Shown here in pieces: positions 36,036 through 47,389 of a stretch of 64,000 nt of DNA (positions are counted from its first letter, which is position 1; each line of letters starts with the position of its first letter). The notes under the pieces were generated by a model. The model was given only the letters and a program-made list of their open reading frames with translations, did no database searches and was not told the DNA's origin. Both the position numbers and the translations under genes were made by a program. The stretch lies in contig JAQFWX010000029.1 of NCBI GenBank assembly GCA_027605045.1, positions 186,001 through 250,000 of the forward strand, given 5' to 3'. The stretch is from Phallus indusiatus (lineage: Eukaryota; Basidiomycota; Agaricomycetes; Phallales; Phallaceae).

Positions 36036-36984
36036 TCAGGATAAGATTTGCAATGCTGAACGGACAATTCTCGCACCTGCTTGTTGCGCATTATACTCGC
36101 TCGCCTCCCTAATAAGCTCTGTTATGCGGTCGGACATCTCTTGAGGTGCAACCCATCGAATTTCCTCCATTCCACTACCCAAATGTTGGAAGACTAGGAC
36201 AAACATATGAGGATCATGCAAGCTTAGCGCAGAACCTGGAGCAATGATCCAACCAGGACCCCGTGACGCAAACTCCCGAAGAACCTAGCCGAGGAACCAT
36301 TCAACCCCCCGTTTTAGTCCTCTCGCGAAACGTAATATCATAGCTAACCTTGTTTAAAGCGTTTCCAGTCTGGTCATGGGCTCCCTGGAGTTTTGCCTGG
36401 AAACCATTATCGAAGCAAAAGATGTGACTCCCTCCTACTCCAAATAGAATGCGCTTTAAGCCCAAATCGAAGCCATCAATATCTCGCTGAGCCTCCCTAA
36501 CGGAGTCAACGTATAGATCGCTCAATTCAGCTGACCAAGCGCCAGGATTGATTCCTTTTAAAAAATGCCCATCCGGCTCTTCGGGAAACGAGACGTAATT
36601 GCTTGGAGAAGCTGGAGGGATACCCATGAAAGCATTTTGAATGGGCTCTCCAATTCGGCTGTCCCACCAGACTGATTTTTATTGTATAAGTATTTCTTGT
36701 CGTACTACTCACGTGTGTCGAGCGATCACCTACTTCTTCCTGTCAAGGTATTATCGGCTGCCCAGCGTCGCCCATCCTTAGCTATGCTCATCCATGTCAT
36801 ATGAATCGGGTTAAGCTGCCCTGATGCCCTACCAGACGTACGTGTGCGTACAGATCATGAGCAAAAATATATAGGATATTACTTACAGCTTATTCTGTAA
36901 AGAGGGAGGAAGATTCTTGACAAAGAACTTGTCTCCGTGAGCGAGAAAATACGAGTCGTGAGTAGGACCGAAAGCGACAATCAT
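36036..36984 (-). CDS. Conserved-looking hypothetical protein, 254 aa
   Basis: Four exons (36984-36887, 36828-36734, 36671-36349, 36284-36036) join in frame to 254 aa, and every splice site is GT..AG. It starts MIVAFGPTHDSYFLAHGDKF, and exon 2 gives IHMTWMSIAKDGRRWAADN. Exon 3 opens with WWDSRIGEPIQNAFMG, carries a Pro-rich turn and later LFGVGGSHIFCFDNGF. The last exon has RGPGWIIAPGSALSLHDPHM and a basic/acidic amphipathic helix (ITELIREASEYN). The repeated GPxDSYF and GGSxIFCFDNG turns hint at a beta-rich repeat protein of a kind I recall from basidiomycetes, but I cannot name the family. No signal peptide or membrane segment. Confidence 0.65.
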
Positions 36985-37465
36985 TTTGTGGAGCAAGAGG
37001 GGGACTTTGAAAATGAATGTATGGAAATCCATTATTATAGCATTCCGGCGATGGATACTACAGCCTTACGTCTCCATCTCGGAACAGATCGTATTATAAT
37101 CCATCATCAATCATCAAGTCCGTTATCTTAGTTTAATCTCGATATCGTTACGGGTCTCGGCGTAGATTTATCAAAAGCTGCATAGGTGGTATCAACACGC
37201 AACTGCATCAGAAATTATTAATAGTTGCTATGGTTGAGAGGAAAAAAAAAAGGAAATGACGCATGTGACTTTGATGGCAGATCGACACACTGAGATCCTC
37301 GACAGAGCTTGCGTTGTATGTCAGTCTAATCGACTTAACGAACAGGAACCAGTGTTTTAAAGCGCTCTCATCAAATTTGTTTCAGGCAACGTGTATCAAT
37401 GTGGCGTCTAGGGTAATGCTTAAATCGTTTAACCTTCCTAAGTAACAAACACTTTGTAATGCTGT
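36985..37465. other. Intergenic between two minus-strand genes
   Basis: Promoter of the 254-aa gene and 3' flank of the F-box/LRR gene. A poly(A) run at about 37227 lacks flanking repeats. Confidence 0.4.
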
Positions 37466-39382
37466 TTAATAACACAGGATATCCTTCTGTTTCAACCGTT
37501 TAACTTCCCAGCGAGATCTGTCCCCTTCCTTTCCAAGGATGACAACCTTGCCGACAGCATCGGAGTAGTCCACTCGTTTCAGTTTGGGGCATTTCCAAGC
37601 AAGCATTGACGCCACCTCGTCATTCTTCTTTATGCGGCTGCGATCCGAATGAGACAAAGCGTCGGAAAATTCATAAAAAAAGTGAACGCCATGCAATGTC
37701 GTCAATTCAGGAAGCGATGACAGAATAAGAGCCCATTCGTTCTAAAATCAGCGAATAAGAGCACGGTCCCTGAGAAGAAATTAAACGCGTAAAGAATATC
37801 ATACCACGCTCGTAGGTGCTCCACTGTTGGGTTTAGCAAGACTGGAGGACTTTTTCCCCACATCCAGCCATGTTATCCTGGGAGAAGCTTCTGCCAGTTT
37901 CCTGACGTCTTCGAGATCATTATAACAAGCGAGTTCAATCTTCCTCAAAGTTGAGTATTTGGCGATGCTCTTTAGAAATTCTTCTTTTCTACCACCGCTC
38001 AATTTGACGCCTTTGATACATTCAAGAGGGCGAATATATTCATTGTCGCGGGGACATGATAAAATGGATACCGCTACGTCGCGGGAACAGGCCAGCTCAC
38101 GTAGTTTCGGCAGTGAATTCGGAGGGAGATCCAGTTGGATTCGACCGAGTTCAAACTGAAGATACTCCAATGACGGGTGTGCGGCTAGGAAATCTGTGGC
38201 AGCTTCAAACCCGTTTTGAGTGGAGCACCAAAGGTTCTGAAGACTAAGGTTCTGTAAATTTGGCCAGCGACCTAAAGCGAAAAAGTCATCGGCTCGGGGG
38301 ATGAAAGGCCGGCGGTGATCGTAACCAATCCTTAGAGTTGTAAGGTTTGGGCAATGGGAAATAAGGAGTGTCTGAATATTCTCGAGAGATGGATGCTTGC
38401 CTAAACGCGAGGTACTTCTGGCAGTTCTGACAGCAACCGACGTCAAATCCGGAACATCCAATATCTATAAATTCCAACTTTGTGTGTGAAATTACGAGCG
38501 GTTTTCCTTCGGACTTACCTGTGATCTAGAGGCGAGTTGGTTCCTTGCTAGTGAGGTGCCTTCATTCTGCTCAAATCCGTTAATTGAGCGGGCACTAAAA
38601 ATGTGATTGTCGGTGATGTCCACCTCCTTAAGCATTTCACAAGTGAATAAGGTGGGTGAAACATCATCAAAAGTAATCAAGGAACTGTTACATGACCAGG
38701 AAAACGTCGTCAGTGTCGTCATACGTGCCAATGCCTCGATAATTAGACACTGGTGTATGATGTGCCTGTCCAACTCCTGGTTGCGCGCTTCAACGACAGG
38801 AGTTTCCTCGGCGACGCGGGAAGGGATGACTTCAACGTCCTTGGACATTTCGTCTATTATGTGAAGACGTCGGACATTGCAAGCCAGCAGGGGGTGTGCG
38901 ATAAGATGCCTCCAAAGCCTCTCTGAACTAGGCCTGCACTGAATGAAGCGGTACTCCAAATGTCGGGGTAGGACAATATCGCGGAGTCGTTGACATGTCA
39001 GTGCCAATGATAGCAAGTCCTTTCGATTATCGATGTGAAACGCGATCATATCAAGGATTTCGTTAGGCTGCCTAGTCAACGTGGCAATTTGGCTTTCGTC
39101 TACCGGATGAAGACTAATGAAAGGCTCAATGATCGACAATAAGCGGAGGGATAGTTTATGGTCCTCCGATGAGATTTTGTGCCCAGTACGCGCGGTGTTG
39201 TTGAGAAGCTTGCGCAGCAAGCTCATCGCGGTGAATGGGTCCTTGGTATCCAAAGCATTGGTATCATGAGCGGTTGCAGAAGAGCTAGCCTCTCTGCGAT
39301 GATCCTTTCCCGAAACATTAGTCCGGGAAGGCGGGGGCGATGAACGACGCCCTCCCTGTCGTTGCATAATGGCTGCAAGCAA
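37466..39382 (-). CDS. F-box/LRR protein, 599 aa
   Basis: Three exons (39382-38519, 38464-37805, 37741-37466) join in frame to 599 aa. A disordered N-terminus leads to an F-box at about residues 100-150 (RQPNEILDMIAFHI, then LLSLALTCQRLRDIVLPR). Leucine-rich repeats follow: NIQTLLISHCPNLTTLRIGY, NLQNLSLQNLW, SLEYLQFELG, LPKLRELAC and TLRKIELACYNDLEDV. It differs clearly from the N-terminal F-box array (F1-F5), having a longer leader and introns. It is a likely SCF adaptor; the substrate is unknown. An upstream ATG at 39382 is used; a later Met (residue 6) is also possible. Confidence 0.85.
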
Positions 39383-42010
39383 GGAGACCGCCGACTTTGC
39401 TCACACGGTCTGGTCATTGCTTCTTAGCCGAAGGGCTGAAAAATATGACGTAAACCAAGTCAACAGTGCTCAAAGCACTGACTGACTATCAGCGCAACGC
39501 TGTACATTAACGACACCGAATCCAGTTTGCCTCCATTTTGTTCTTGAGCCACATCTCATATATCAGAGGGAGCAGCGACCAAGCCAGGATGCTATACTAC
39601 GGAACGTCAATATCTGATGCTGTGTAGGATCGCTTTTTTACCAGTAATAACTTGATAGGTTTTTTTGCTGTTCTGATGGACGCATAAAGTACTTATGTAA
39701 ATCATTTTGTGATTCTGTTCGTTACTTACTAATCATTGTTGCCCTGCTGACAGCTCTATCAAAAACTTCATCTCCAGGACTTAAAACGTTTTGAATCGCC
39801 TTATCGGGCAACGGCTCCCTGACATTTGTCGAAGGCGTTGCGCTCCGGACCGGTACCGCAGACAGTGCCGTTTAATGGTTTAAGCAGTTTATTGCTATTT
39901 TTTCCTCGAGTGCACCTTACTACGACAGATCACTAGAGCGTTCAATATGAAACAAAACCACTGGCCGAAATAACCCATGACAGAGTTAAAAATTACGCTG
40001 GTTACCAAGCAGAAGACGCAAAGAATCAAGCGGTAACAAAATTTGATTAGCTCTAACCTGACGCTATGGGCAAACCACGGATCTATCCAACTTTTACCGG
40101 CTCTATAATATCCTTTCCCAGCAATCGGAGAGAATGCATAGTTTTCCCATTGCAAGGATAATGTAAGTCTTCACTTCAAATACAGTGAACTTCACTGAAG
40201 AATGTCCTGAGATAGATAAACGCCCGCTGTCAGTGATGACGTTTCGTGAAGATCGGCAAAAAAACGCTAGTACATATGTATGTCTACATTAATCCTGTCA
40301 TCGTAATTTCCAATAGGCTATTAATCGACTGTTCACAGACGCCGTGCAAATATCAGTCAAGAACTTTTACATATGATTACTCTGAGCTCAAGCGCCAACT
40401 AGGATCCGAACTAGTTTCCAAGGGCCAATTTCTGCATCTTATTTTCGTCTTGGTTTATTGTCATCTTGAAACTTCGAAGCCCGTGATATTTCACCCGGGG
40501 AATAGAGGTTGTCTTGGTTTCCCGATCATGTGCGGATGCATGTGCAAAAATTTCCCTTTCGGCATACACTTCATTCTATTCCCCCCAGTTTGTGGAAGGT
40601 GAATTAGCGTTGTCTCGTGGTACAAAGCCAACATATAGGCTGACAGTGAACGCAAACCTGATCGTGGTCTAACCAACCTTCTTGTAGAAGTGAATCCAAA
40701 GGGAACGTCTTTTCAGCGTTCCCTGCGTTTTAACGTTATTTATTACTTCTCTAAGGCTTCGCTGACCGGATCACCTTTGTCATTATTGCTGCTTTGTAGG
40801 AACCCGAATTTTAATGCCAACCAGAGGGACAAATGACGAGGTACTCTCTCGGCGTCATCCTGCATCATATTCAATTCTCTACGGTACGAATTGAGAGCAA
40901 AAAAAAGACATCTCAAACTCACCATTAGCACCACCAGACGGATGTTCATCTCAAAGACCCAAAATCCTCGAAACCACTTCAGGCTATTATTAGTTGAAGA
41001 GCATTGGCGTAGAGACAGCAATGGGACAACGTAGTAACGGTATGACGATGTGGCCGTGGTATATATGTAAACCCATTCAAGTACAGGCCTATAAGAATAC
41101 CTTCACGCTCCATACGTTGCTCCGACTGCCTTGAACTGAGTATCACGAACTACGAAACGACTTTAGCTTCTGGCCATTCTCGACCTCCCAACCAGATTCA
41201 TAAACACTACAATTTCAACCATGACGGACCCGCTTAGGACATTGATTGCGCTCATTAATATTGCATGGAAAACCGTTTATAAACGAGAACATCTCATCCG
41301 AAGTGACTTCCAGTACTGAGACTACGATCAAGTACTGGTCATGTGATTGTGGCTCGTGCAGCCAAATTTGAGTCTACAGGACAGGGTATGAGAGAAGCCG
41401 GTGTGCACTCAAGAAAGAAGATTGACACGAAAGCACGCTCATATGAAACAGATTCTTTTGGCTCATTTGTTAGCCCCATCTCCGCTCATTCCAAGGTGCC
41501 TCCGATTCTCCTCCTCATGTTATTGAGTTTGACATCGTCATTCTTTCTTAGCCTTCCGATCAATAGATGCCGTCAGTTCATACGTCGGTAATATGATATT
41601 CCACTAATCCATTTTCTGTTGGAATTATGTATGTGTGCAATCTCACATGACTCGTTATATTTAGTTATACTCTTCCTTTAGGTCTGATTAAGATCAGTAC
41701 TGATATTAGATATCCCACATAGTAGTTTCCTTATGCACGGACCATATCAGATAGTATTCAACCTGTAATTACACTTCTCCTCATCAGGTTATACTACAGT
41801 ACGCCTCCTATCTAGAGATCTCTGAGTCGCTACTACTACTACTCAGACATTAAGTCTTCATAGACTCGTCGAAGTATAAGCTGACTTCCAACATTTTCCT
41901 TAACGTGTTGTTCCTTAGTACTTACCCTGTTTTTCAATTTGGCGCCCTCGCACTGCCTAGCATTCTTTTAATTGAGATGGTGGAGATTCCCTGTACGATA
42001 ATATCGAAGC
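39383..42010. other. Gene-poor intergenic region, 2.6 kb
   Basis: No recognised gene. Frames at 39895-40155 (-), 40246-40602 (+) and 40743-41021 (-) lack domains. At 41221 an ATG (MTDPLRTLIALINIAWKTVY) follows a TATATAT at 41053 at promoter-like distance but stops after about 32 codons, perhaps a dead gene start. Confidence 0.4.
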
Positions 42011-42029
42011 GTCAATTCTATTCTTCTTC
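42011..42029. repeat. Left target-site duplication of a short retroinsertion
   Basis: GTCAATTCTATTCTTCTTC, repeated without change at 42232-42250. Confidence 0.75.
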
Positions 42030-42231
42030 TTTTTTTTTTTTTGGTGGAGCTTCGGACTGTCAGGTTTGGCGAGAATCAGCCATGTCCTGTCAGTCTAACT
42101 AATTGCAAGGCCGAGGGCCTTGCGTTTTAATGGAAATTATAGGCATAACATAATACATAGGATCATAAAGGTAACGCATGGTTTCTCACCGAGAAGAAAT
42201 GCTTTACGCACACCTTTAAAAGGTAGTGTGG
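42030..42231 (-). mobile_element. Short poly(A) retroelement (SINE-like) insertion, ~200 bp
   Basis: A block that begins (+ strand) with 13 T, so read on the minus strand it ends in poly(A), and it is flanked by a perfect 19-bp direct repeat. The interior has an 8-bp stem (GCAAGGCC..GGCCTTGC near 42103-42121). I find no tRNA-like A and B boxes, and its 3' end (GAAGCTCCACC before the A-tract) is unlike that of the LINE at 6621. It could be a SINE, the short 3' end of another LINE family, or a retrocopied transcript. Confidence 0.65.
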
Positions 42232-42250
42232 GTCAATTCTATTCTTCTTC
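42232..42250. repeat. Right target-site duplication of the short retroinsertion
   Basis: Second perfect copy of the 19-bp repeat. Confidence 0.75.
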
Positions 42251-42760
42251 CGCACCAGAAACCCAATACCCAACTGGTCAGGTCTTTCTAAGCTGAGCTA
42301 TTTATGCTACTGATATAAGGTTTTCAAGATTTCTATGGTGTCGCACCTTCATCTTCATAGAGGAAGTTCTGTATGCCAATTCTCAGTACTATCACAGGAG
42401 ACAGAAGGAGACAGATAGATGATCGTTTACGAGCTTTTGAATGTCATTCGTATACTTTAGTTGGAGAGAAAACCGAACATTGCGGATAAAGTTAAAGTTC
42501 AGGTGACAAGAAGAGCGGAGTGTTTATTGTAGGTTCGATGGAACACTGTCATATGACGGTCAACAACGATCATGTCACTTGGCAGATACGTTATCCCTGT
42601 TCTTTCTTCTATCAAAAAATCTCTAGAAGCTACAACTGAACCAGGATCTAAGGATCCTCCAACCAGCAATGTGTGACATGAGCTGACTCAAGCCGTGTCG
42701 CGGAAGAAGCAAAAGTTGGGGCCTTGACAAAATCTTTAATAATGGGCTATGCAGCTGTAA
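42251..42760. other. Upstream region of the small secreted protein gene
   Basis: No gene seen. Leads to the TATA box at 42761. Confidence 0.4.
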
Positions 42761-42768
42761 ATATATAA
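42761..42768 (+). promoter_or_regulatory. TATA box of the secreted-protein gene at 43071
   Basis: ATATATAAAC followed by a C/A-rich leader. A GTATGC donor at 42839 suggests an intron in the 5' UTR, with acceptor near 43067 (TTTCCGAAG), which would explain the 300-bp distance to the ATG. Confidence 0.5.
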
Positions 42769-43070
42769 ACTCGTACTACTACAACCTTTGAACCTCACAG
42801 AACACAATCCTCACACGAACTCGTTATTACGATCAAGGTATGCTTTTTTAACACTGATCCGCCTTCGTGACCGCAATGATGAGTTTTTAGGTAGGATTAT
42901 TAAACCCATGAGAGCATTTACGCAATGAAGCGGATCTGTTAAAATTTTTCCACTAGAGCTTCAATTCTTCGTCACCTCACACGTGTTATCGTAAATCATT
43001 CTGAACTGTTATCTTTGTCGGTCTCAGTTTTACTGGTATGCATATATTCACTAATCTTGTTTCCGAAGAC

Positions 43071-43473
43071 AATGCAGTGGAAAATGGCCATCCCATTGTT
43101 GACCCTCGCCCTTAGTGCGGCAAACGCGGCAACCGTAGGCGTCACTTTCTACAGCAGCGCCAACTGCGATCAGAGCAGTGGTTCTACTACCCAGTTCCAA
43201 TGGAGTCCGGCTACGACTGTACAATGTATCACATGGCCTGGCGCAGGAGCTAATTCCGTCGATGTTGAGGTGGACGGCAAAGGCTGCGACTATCTCACCA
43301 CATACATAAACGACGACTGCACTGGTGAACTAGTGTCATATGATTTAAATCCCGGGGTGGGTTATGGGTGCAGACCGCTGTCTCAACCAGTCCGCTCTTT
43401 TGCTGTAGTATGCTATGATCAAATCAACGCAACATACAGCTCGGGAACGGCCCAGGTTCGTTTGATGGATTAA
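43071..43473 (+). CDS. Small secreted cysteine-rich protein, 133 aa
   Basis: The ATG at 43071 gives a clean signal peptide (MQWKMAIPLLTLALSAANA); the longer frame from 43015 lacks one. The mature chain of about 114 aa has six cysteines in a spaced pattern (NCDQ, QCITW, GCDY, DCTG, GCRP, VCYD), enough for three disulfides, and one N-glycosylation sequon (NAT). I cannot name the family. Size and Cys content fit a secreted effector-like or wall-associated protein. A degraded tandem copy lies 430 bp downstream. Confidence 0.7.
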
Positions 43474-43905
43474 TTATAATCTTCGGAAAGGCTGGTATCA
43501 TCGTCCTAAGGGACAGACTTGAAAGCTGAAACCTGTTCAGTACTCTGTTCGATATTGTTTGTTATTTTCATGGACAAATGATCATTGCCGTTTGTAATGC
43601 ACTTTCTGAGCCATTAACATCCGGAAAAACCTATTACATAAAATGGCAAATGGTAAGACGAAGTTTTAGTGAATATTAACCTTGGCAACTGGTAGTCCAA
43701 TGCTATGCTACATTGCGTAAGTACATCTTCTTCGCTTGACTCAAAATATACAAATCAAATTAAATCAAGGTTTAAGCAAGTGCCTTGCTCTGAGAGCGCG
43801 AGGTTCGTTTTTAGCTCACTGCTCTCATTAGGTACACCATTCACAGGCGTAGATTCTCAGAGCGGCTAAGTTTGCGTTACAACAGGCACTTGGCTAAGTT
43901 ATTGA

Positions 43906-44070
43906 TATGCATATATCCGCTAACCTTGTTCTCCAAGACAATGCAGTAAAAACATCGTACCATTCTCATTCCTTATCTTACTGCGCCGAATGCTAAAGCT
44001 TCGGAGTCTTAGCTGTCCAGAAGACAGCGGTTATTACCCGGCACCAAGTACCACTGTACCAGTATTGATG
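43906..44070 (+). pseudogene. Decayed tandem copy of the small secreted protein
   Basis: TATGCATATAT.C.CTAA.CTTGTT, then AAGACAATGCAGT repeats the leader and start of the gene at 43071, but the third codon is TAA (43947-43949). Matching fragments continue (signal-peptide-like stretch, GCGG..AAT, then CCGGCACCAAGTACCACTGT resembling the SPATTV region) with indels, and fade after about 44070. Confidence 0.65.
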
Positions 44071-44431
44071 GTCAGAGGGAACCTCTAATACGATCCAGAA
44101 TCCGGATTATTGAGTCTGATTTACTTAGGACAAAACCATTTATTGATAAGAAGAAGTAGAACCAAAGGAAAAAAAGCGCGGTCCAGTGTCCAAGCGCTGT
44201 CTGACTCCGGAAGTAAAAGTTGAAAAATCCCAAGTAGGACTGCGTCACATGATTTCGGCTCGACGCGTATCGGCTCAGGCTTTGGACACCGGCGCACCGC
44301 GTGCCGTGTCGCGTCATGTCACGAAGCAAGCTCACAATCCACATCCACCGCCTCGACTTTGTCCCTAGTCCAAAGTGTGAAACGAAGCTGGTCTCAATAC
44401 TGTTGTCCATGTCCAGTTTGTTTATATAAAT

Positions 44432-47020
44432 ATGAGTGATGGAAGCTACCAAACCCAAGGCTCATCTTCTGAAGGCATGTCTTCAAACACACAATTCTCT
44501 AACTCTACTAGTACACCTTTTAAAACCAATTCACGCTCAGGTTCAAGGCTCTCAGCAACGAAGGAGCGACAGCGTTTAGATAACCCGGAGGTTGATCCAC
44601 AATTCGTTGAAAACTTCTTCGTCGCTCTCGATACTATTCCAAGCGTGGAAGATGACTCTATTGCGCAGTCAATCAAAGCTATTTCTTCTGCTCATGGGGA
44701 GAAAAATACGTATGGCGACCTCATTCAAATTTTCAATAAGATTGCTCAACTTGTGCACGCCACCGGTCATTCTTCGTCGTCTCCATCAACACCGCCACTT
44801 CACTTTTTGTGTTCTTACACTCAGGGACCTTCATCAAAGAATAAACAGCAAACTCGTCACATCGCACCTGATATTCTTGTTCTCCCACCTCTGACAGTCT
44901 GCAAAAGGTTTCTGCAAAAGACGGAGCTAACAAGTGACGGTTCCCCTGATCGCTCTTTGCACTGCCCGTGGGCGCTTTTGGAGTCTATAATTGAGGCCAA
45001 ACCTGAGAAGGATTGGGATCATAAACAGACTATTGATTACCTAGAGACAATCCTGCAACATCGGCCTGATAAAAAAAATGTTCTCGGTTTATCTTGTAAC
45101 CAGTTCGGTTATCGTTTCTACTATGTAGATGCCTGCACACAGAAAACATCAATCGCTTTTCCATGGAAGGATGGTCTGACAACGCTTGTTCACTACATTT
45201 ATTCCTTGCATCGAATATATTCCGAAGACATTCAACGGGACACGTCTATTCAATTGCATGATATTAATTGGAACGGGAATGACAGTTCTGCAGTTTGGAG
45301 GATCTCTTTCAAAGGAAAAGAATACAAAATACGACCGATATTCGAACGAAGAGGACTTGGAAGAAGAACTTGGATAGCTGTTGGGTCAGTCAATGATACG
45401 GACAAGAACAAATCGGAGTCGGCTATCCGGGTTGTAAAGGATATGTGGAGAGATAATTCAAGGCGATACAAAGAAGGGAATCTTCTTCAACGCATTCATG
45501 AGAACGGATTTGTTCCTGGAGTAATTCGGCCAATTTCTGAAGGAAATCTGAACCTGAGTACTAAAGATCGGACAAAACATCGGCTCATAATGGGAAGCAC
45601 CGGTCTAAGGCTAAGTGCGTGTAAGAGCGTTCTTGAATTTTTGAAGGTCATGTATGACGCAATAGAAGGTGTGGGTGCTATTTGAATCATTCATTCTGCT
45701 GCTTAGCCTTTTTCAGCTCACGAAAGAGCGGTTGAACGAGGTGTTCTGCACCGAGACGTCAGCTGGTATAATGTGCTTTGCAGACCCCAGCATTATGTCG
45801 GAAACGATAACGTCGTAGATCATCCGAACATAGGAAAGATTTTGTATGTGTCCGATATTTATGTTCAACGACTTATTGTTCACATAATTCTAGGGATGAA
45901 CCGGACCCGCAGCCTCATTGTCTATTAACTGACTTCGATAATGCGGCTCTTTTACAAGACGATAAAGAGCCCGGTGAAGGGACTAAAAGAACTGTCCGTA
46001 AATCTGTATTACATGACTAATAGCTCACATATCTCACAGGGAACGCCAATGTTTATGGCTTGTGAATTGGCATACAAAAGAACCGGTTATGACTTCCTGC
46101 GTATCACAAAACCTTCCCTATCCATCAACCTGTCTCAATTCTCTCTTGAGGGCGAAGCTCTCGGCAAATATCTCACCGTTTACACGCCTGAAAGATATGA
46201 AAAATACAACGCGCTATTGGCATCGGTTATTTCTGGGCATGCCCCAGAAGTCGACCCGTTTGCTCTTGGTAACCTTATTCCATCTCATCGGCCACATCAT
46301 GATATGGAATCTATATATTGGATCATTGTATGGTTCCTAGCAAAGGCATGGCCATCGGGAACTGATCCATATCCTGGTGACGAGCGCAGTAACCTCCGAC
46401 GATCCGTATTGAAAGTTCTCCATTCCCGTATGATGCTAGATCACAACCTCGATGTCGTAATCAATCTTTTAAGTCGCACGGAGGGTGGATGGAAAATGTC
46501 CTTACATCCCGCTTTTCAATCTCTAGCAAAAATGTTGTTCGACATGGGGGACTATATCTGCATGTGCTGGTCACGGTTTCCAGAGATGCCGTTTTGGCAT
46601 TCTCATGAGGCGTTTAAACGCCTTTTGCTCAAGGAAATCATACGAATGTCAATAGATGAAACGCCGATTCCCATTCAAGGACCTAAACCTCCACTTCCCA
46701 AAAAACGTTCCGGAGTTTCCGCAGGCACAGGGAAGTCAAGTATGGGCACAAAGTTGACTCGACTCGGAAGTCAAACCCCAAGTGGATCGCGATCACAAGT
46801 AGTTGGATCCAGTGAATCCAGACAATCAGGAAAAACAACTAAACGCGCTCGGTCAGATTCCTTCTCGGCAAATTCGGAAGGTATAGCAAAAAAACATCGT
46901 TCTAATTCACGTCAACGACCCCTGACCAATGCTCCCCCTGACATCGCCGTTGTTCATGATTTTGTTTCCGTTTGTCTGGAGAATATTGAGAAGGATGATG
47001 TAGCCTGGTTTGATTTATAG
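44432..47020 (+). CDS. FunK1-type fungal protein kinase, copy 2
   Basis: Exons 44432-45668, 45717-45843, 45894-45993 and 46040-47020 join in frame to 814 aa. Exons 2 and 3 have the same lengths as in copy 1 (127 and 100 nt) and introns sit at the same codons; exon 1 is visibly very similar throughout. Catalytic features are present: RVVKDMW in the N-lobe, GVLHRDVSWYNVL, LLTDFDNAALL and RTGTPMFMACELAY. The C-terminal tail is Ser/Arg/Lys-rich and ends ENIEKDDVAWFDL. The donor of intron 3 is GTCCGT, weaker than the GTGCGT of copy 1 but it restores the family's RTGTPMFMA motif. It converges with a sulfotransferase pseudogene on the minus strand, mirroring the arrangement at the left edge. Confidence 0.9.
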
Positions 47021-47389
47021 TCTAATTTTTACTTATGCGCTTCGTGATTAGAAGATATGTATTTATGTAATAAGAAAGTCAAATGAAGCTCGGTCTGTTA
47101 AATATTAGAAAGAGCTTTAAGCTGGAGAACAGGCCCGGGTGATACGAGTTAAAACTTTTTTGAAACTCCCGATGTTTACTGTGCCGCGGCGTAAAATTAG
47201 CTATTAGAAACGCACGACATTCTTTGCACTTGACTGATCCCAACTTAATTTTCTTTCCCTAGCTTCCTCTGCCGTTTGTTAGTCATTTGCGGGGAAAGAT
47301 ATAAAACTCAAATAAAATACGAATAAATTGACGAGCCTACTATTTACATAACACTCCAGTCCTTCCAAACTATTGGTCCATCGACCAAC
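47021..47389. other. 3' intergenic of the convergent pair, copy 2
   Basis: Corresponds to 363-481 of copy 1 and to 53351-53465 of copy 3, but is longer here and more diverged. No gene. Confidence 0.45.

Noticed and set aside
37220..37260. Poly(A) tract as the end of another retroinsertion
   Set aside because: No flanking direct repeat visible.
42030..42231. tRNA-derived SINE head
   Set aside because: No A or B box pattern could be found, so the origin is left open.
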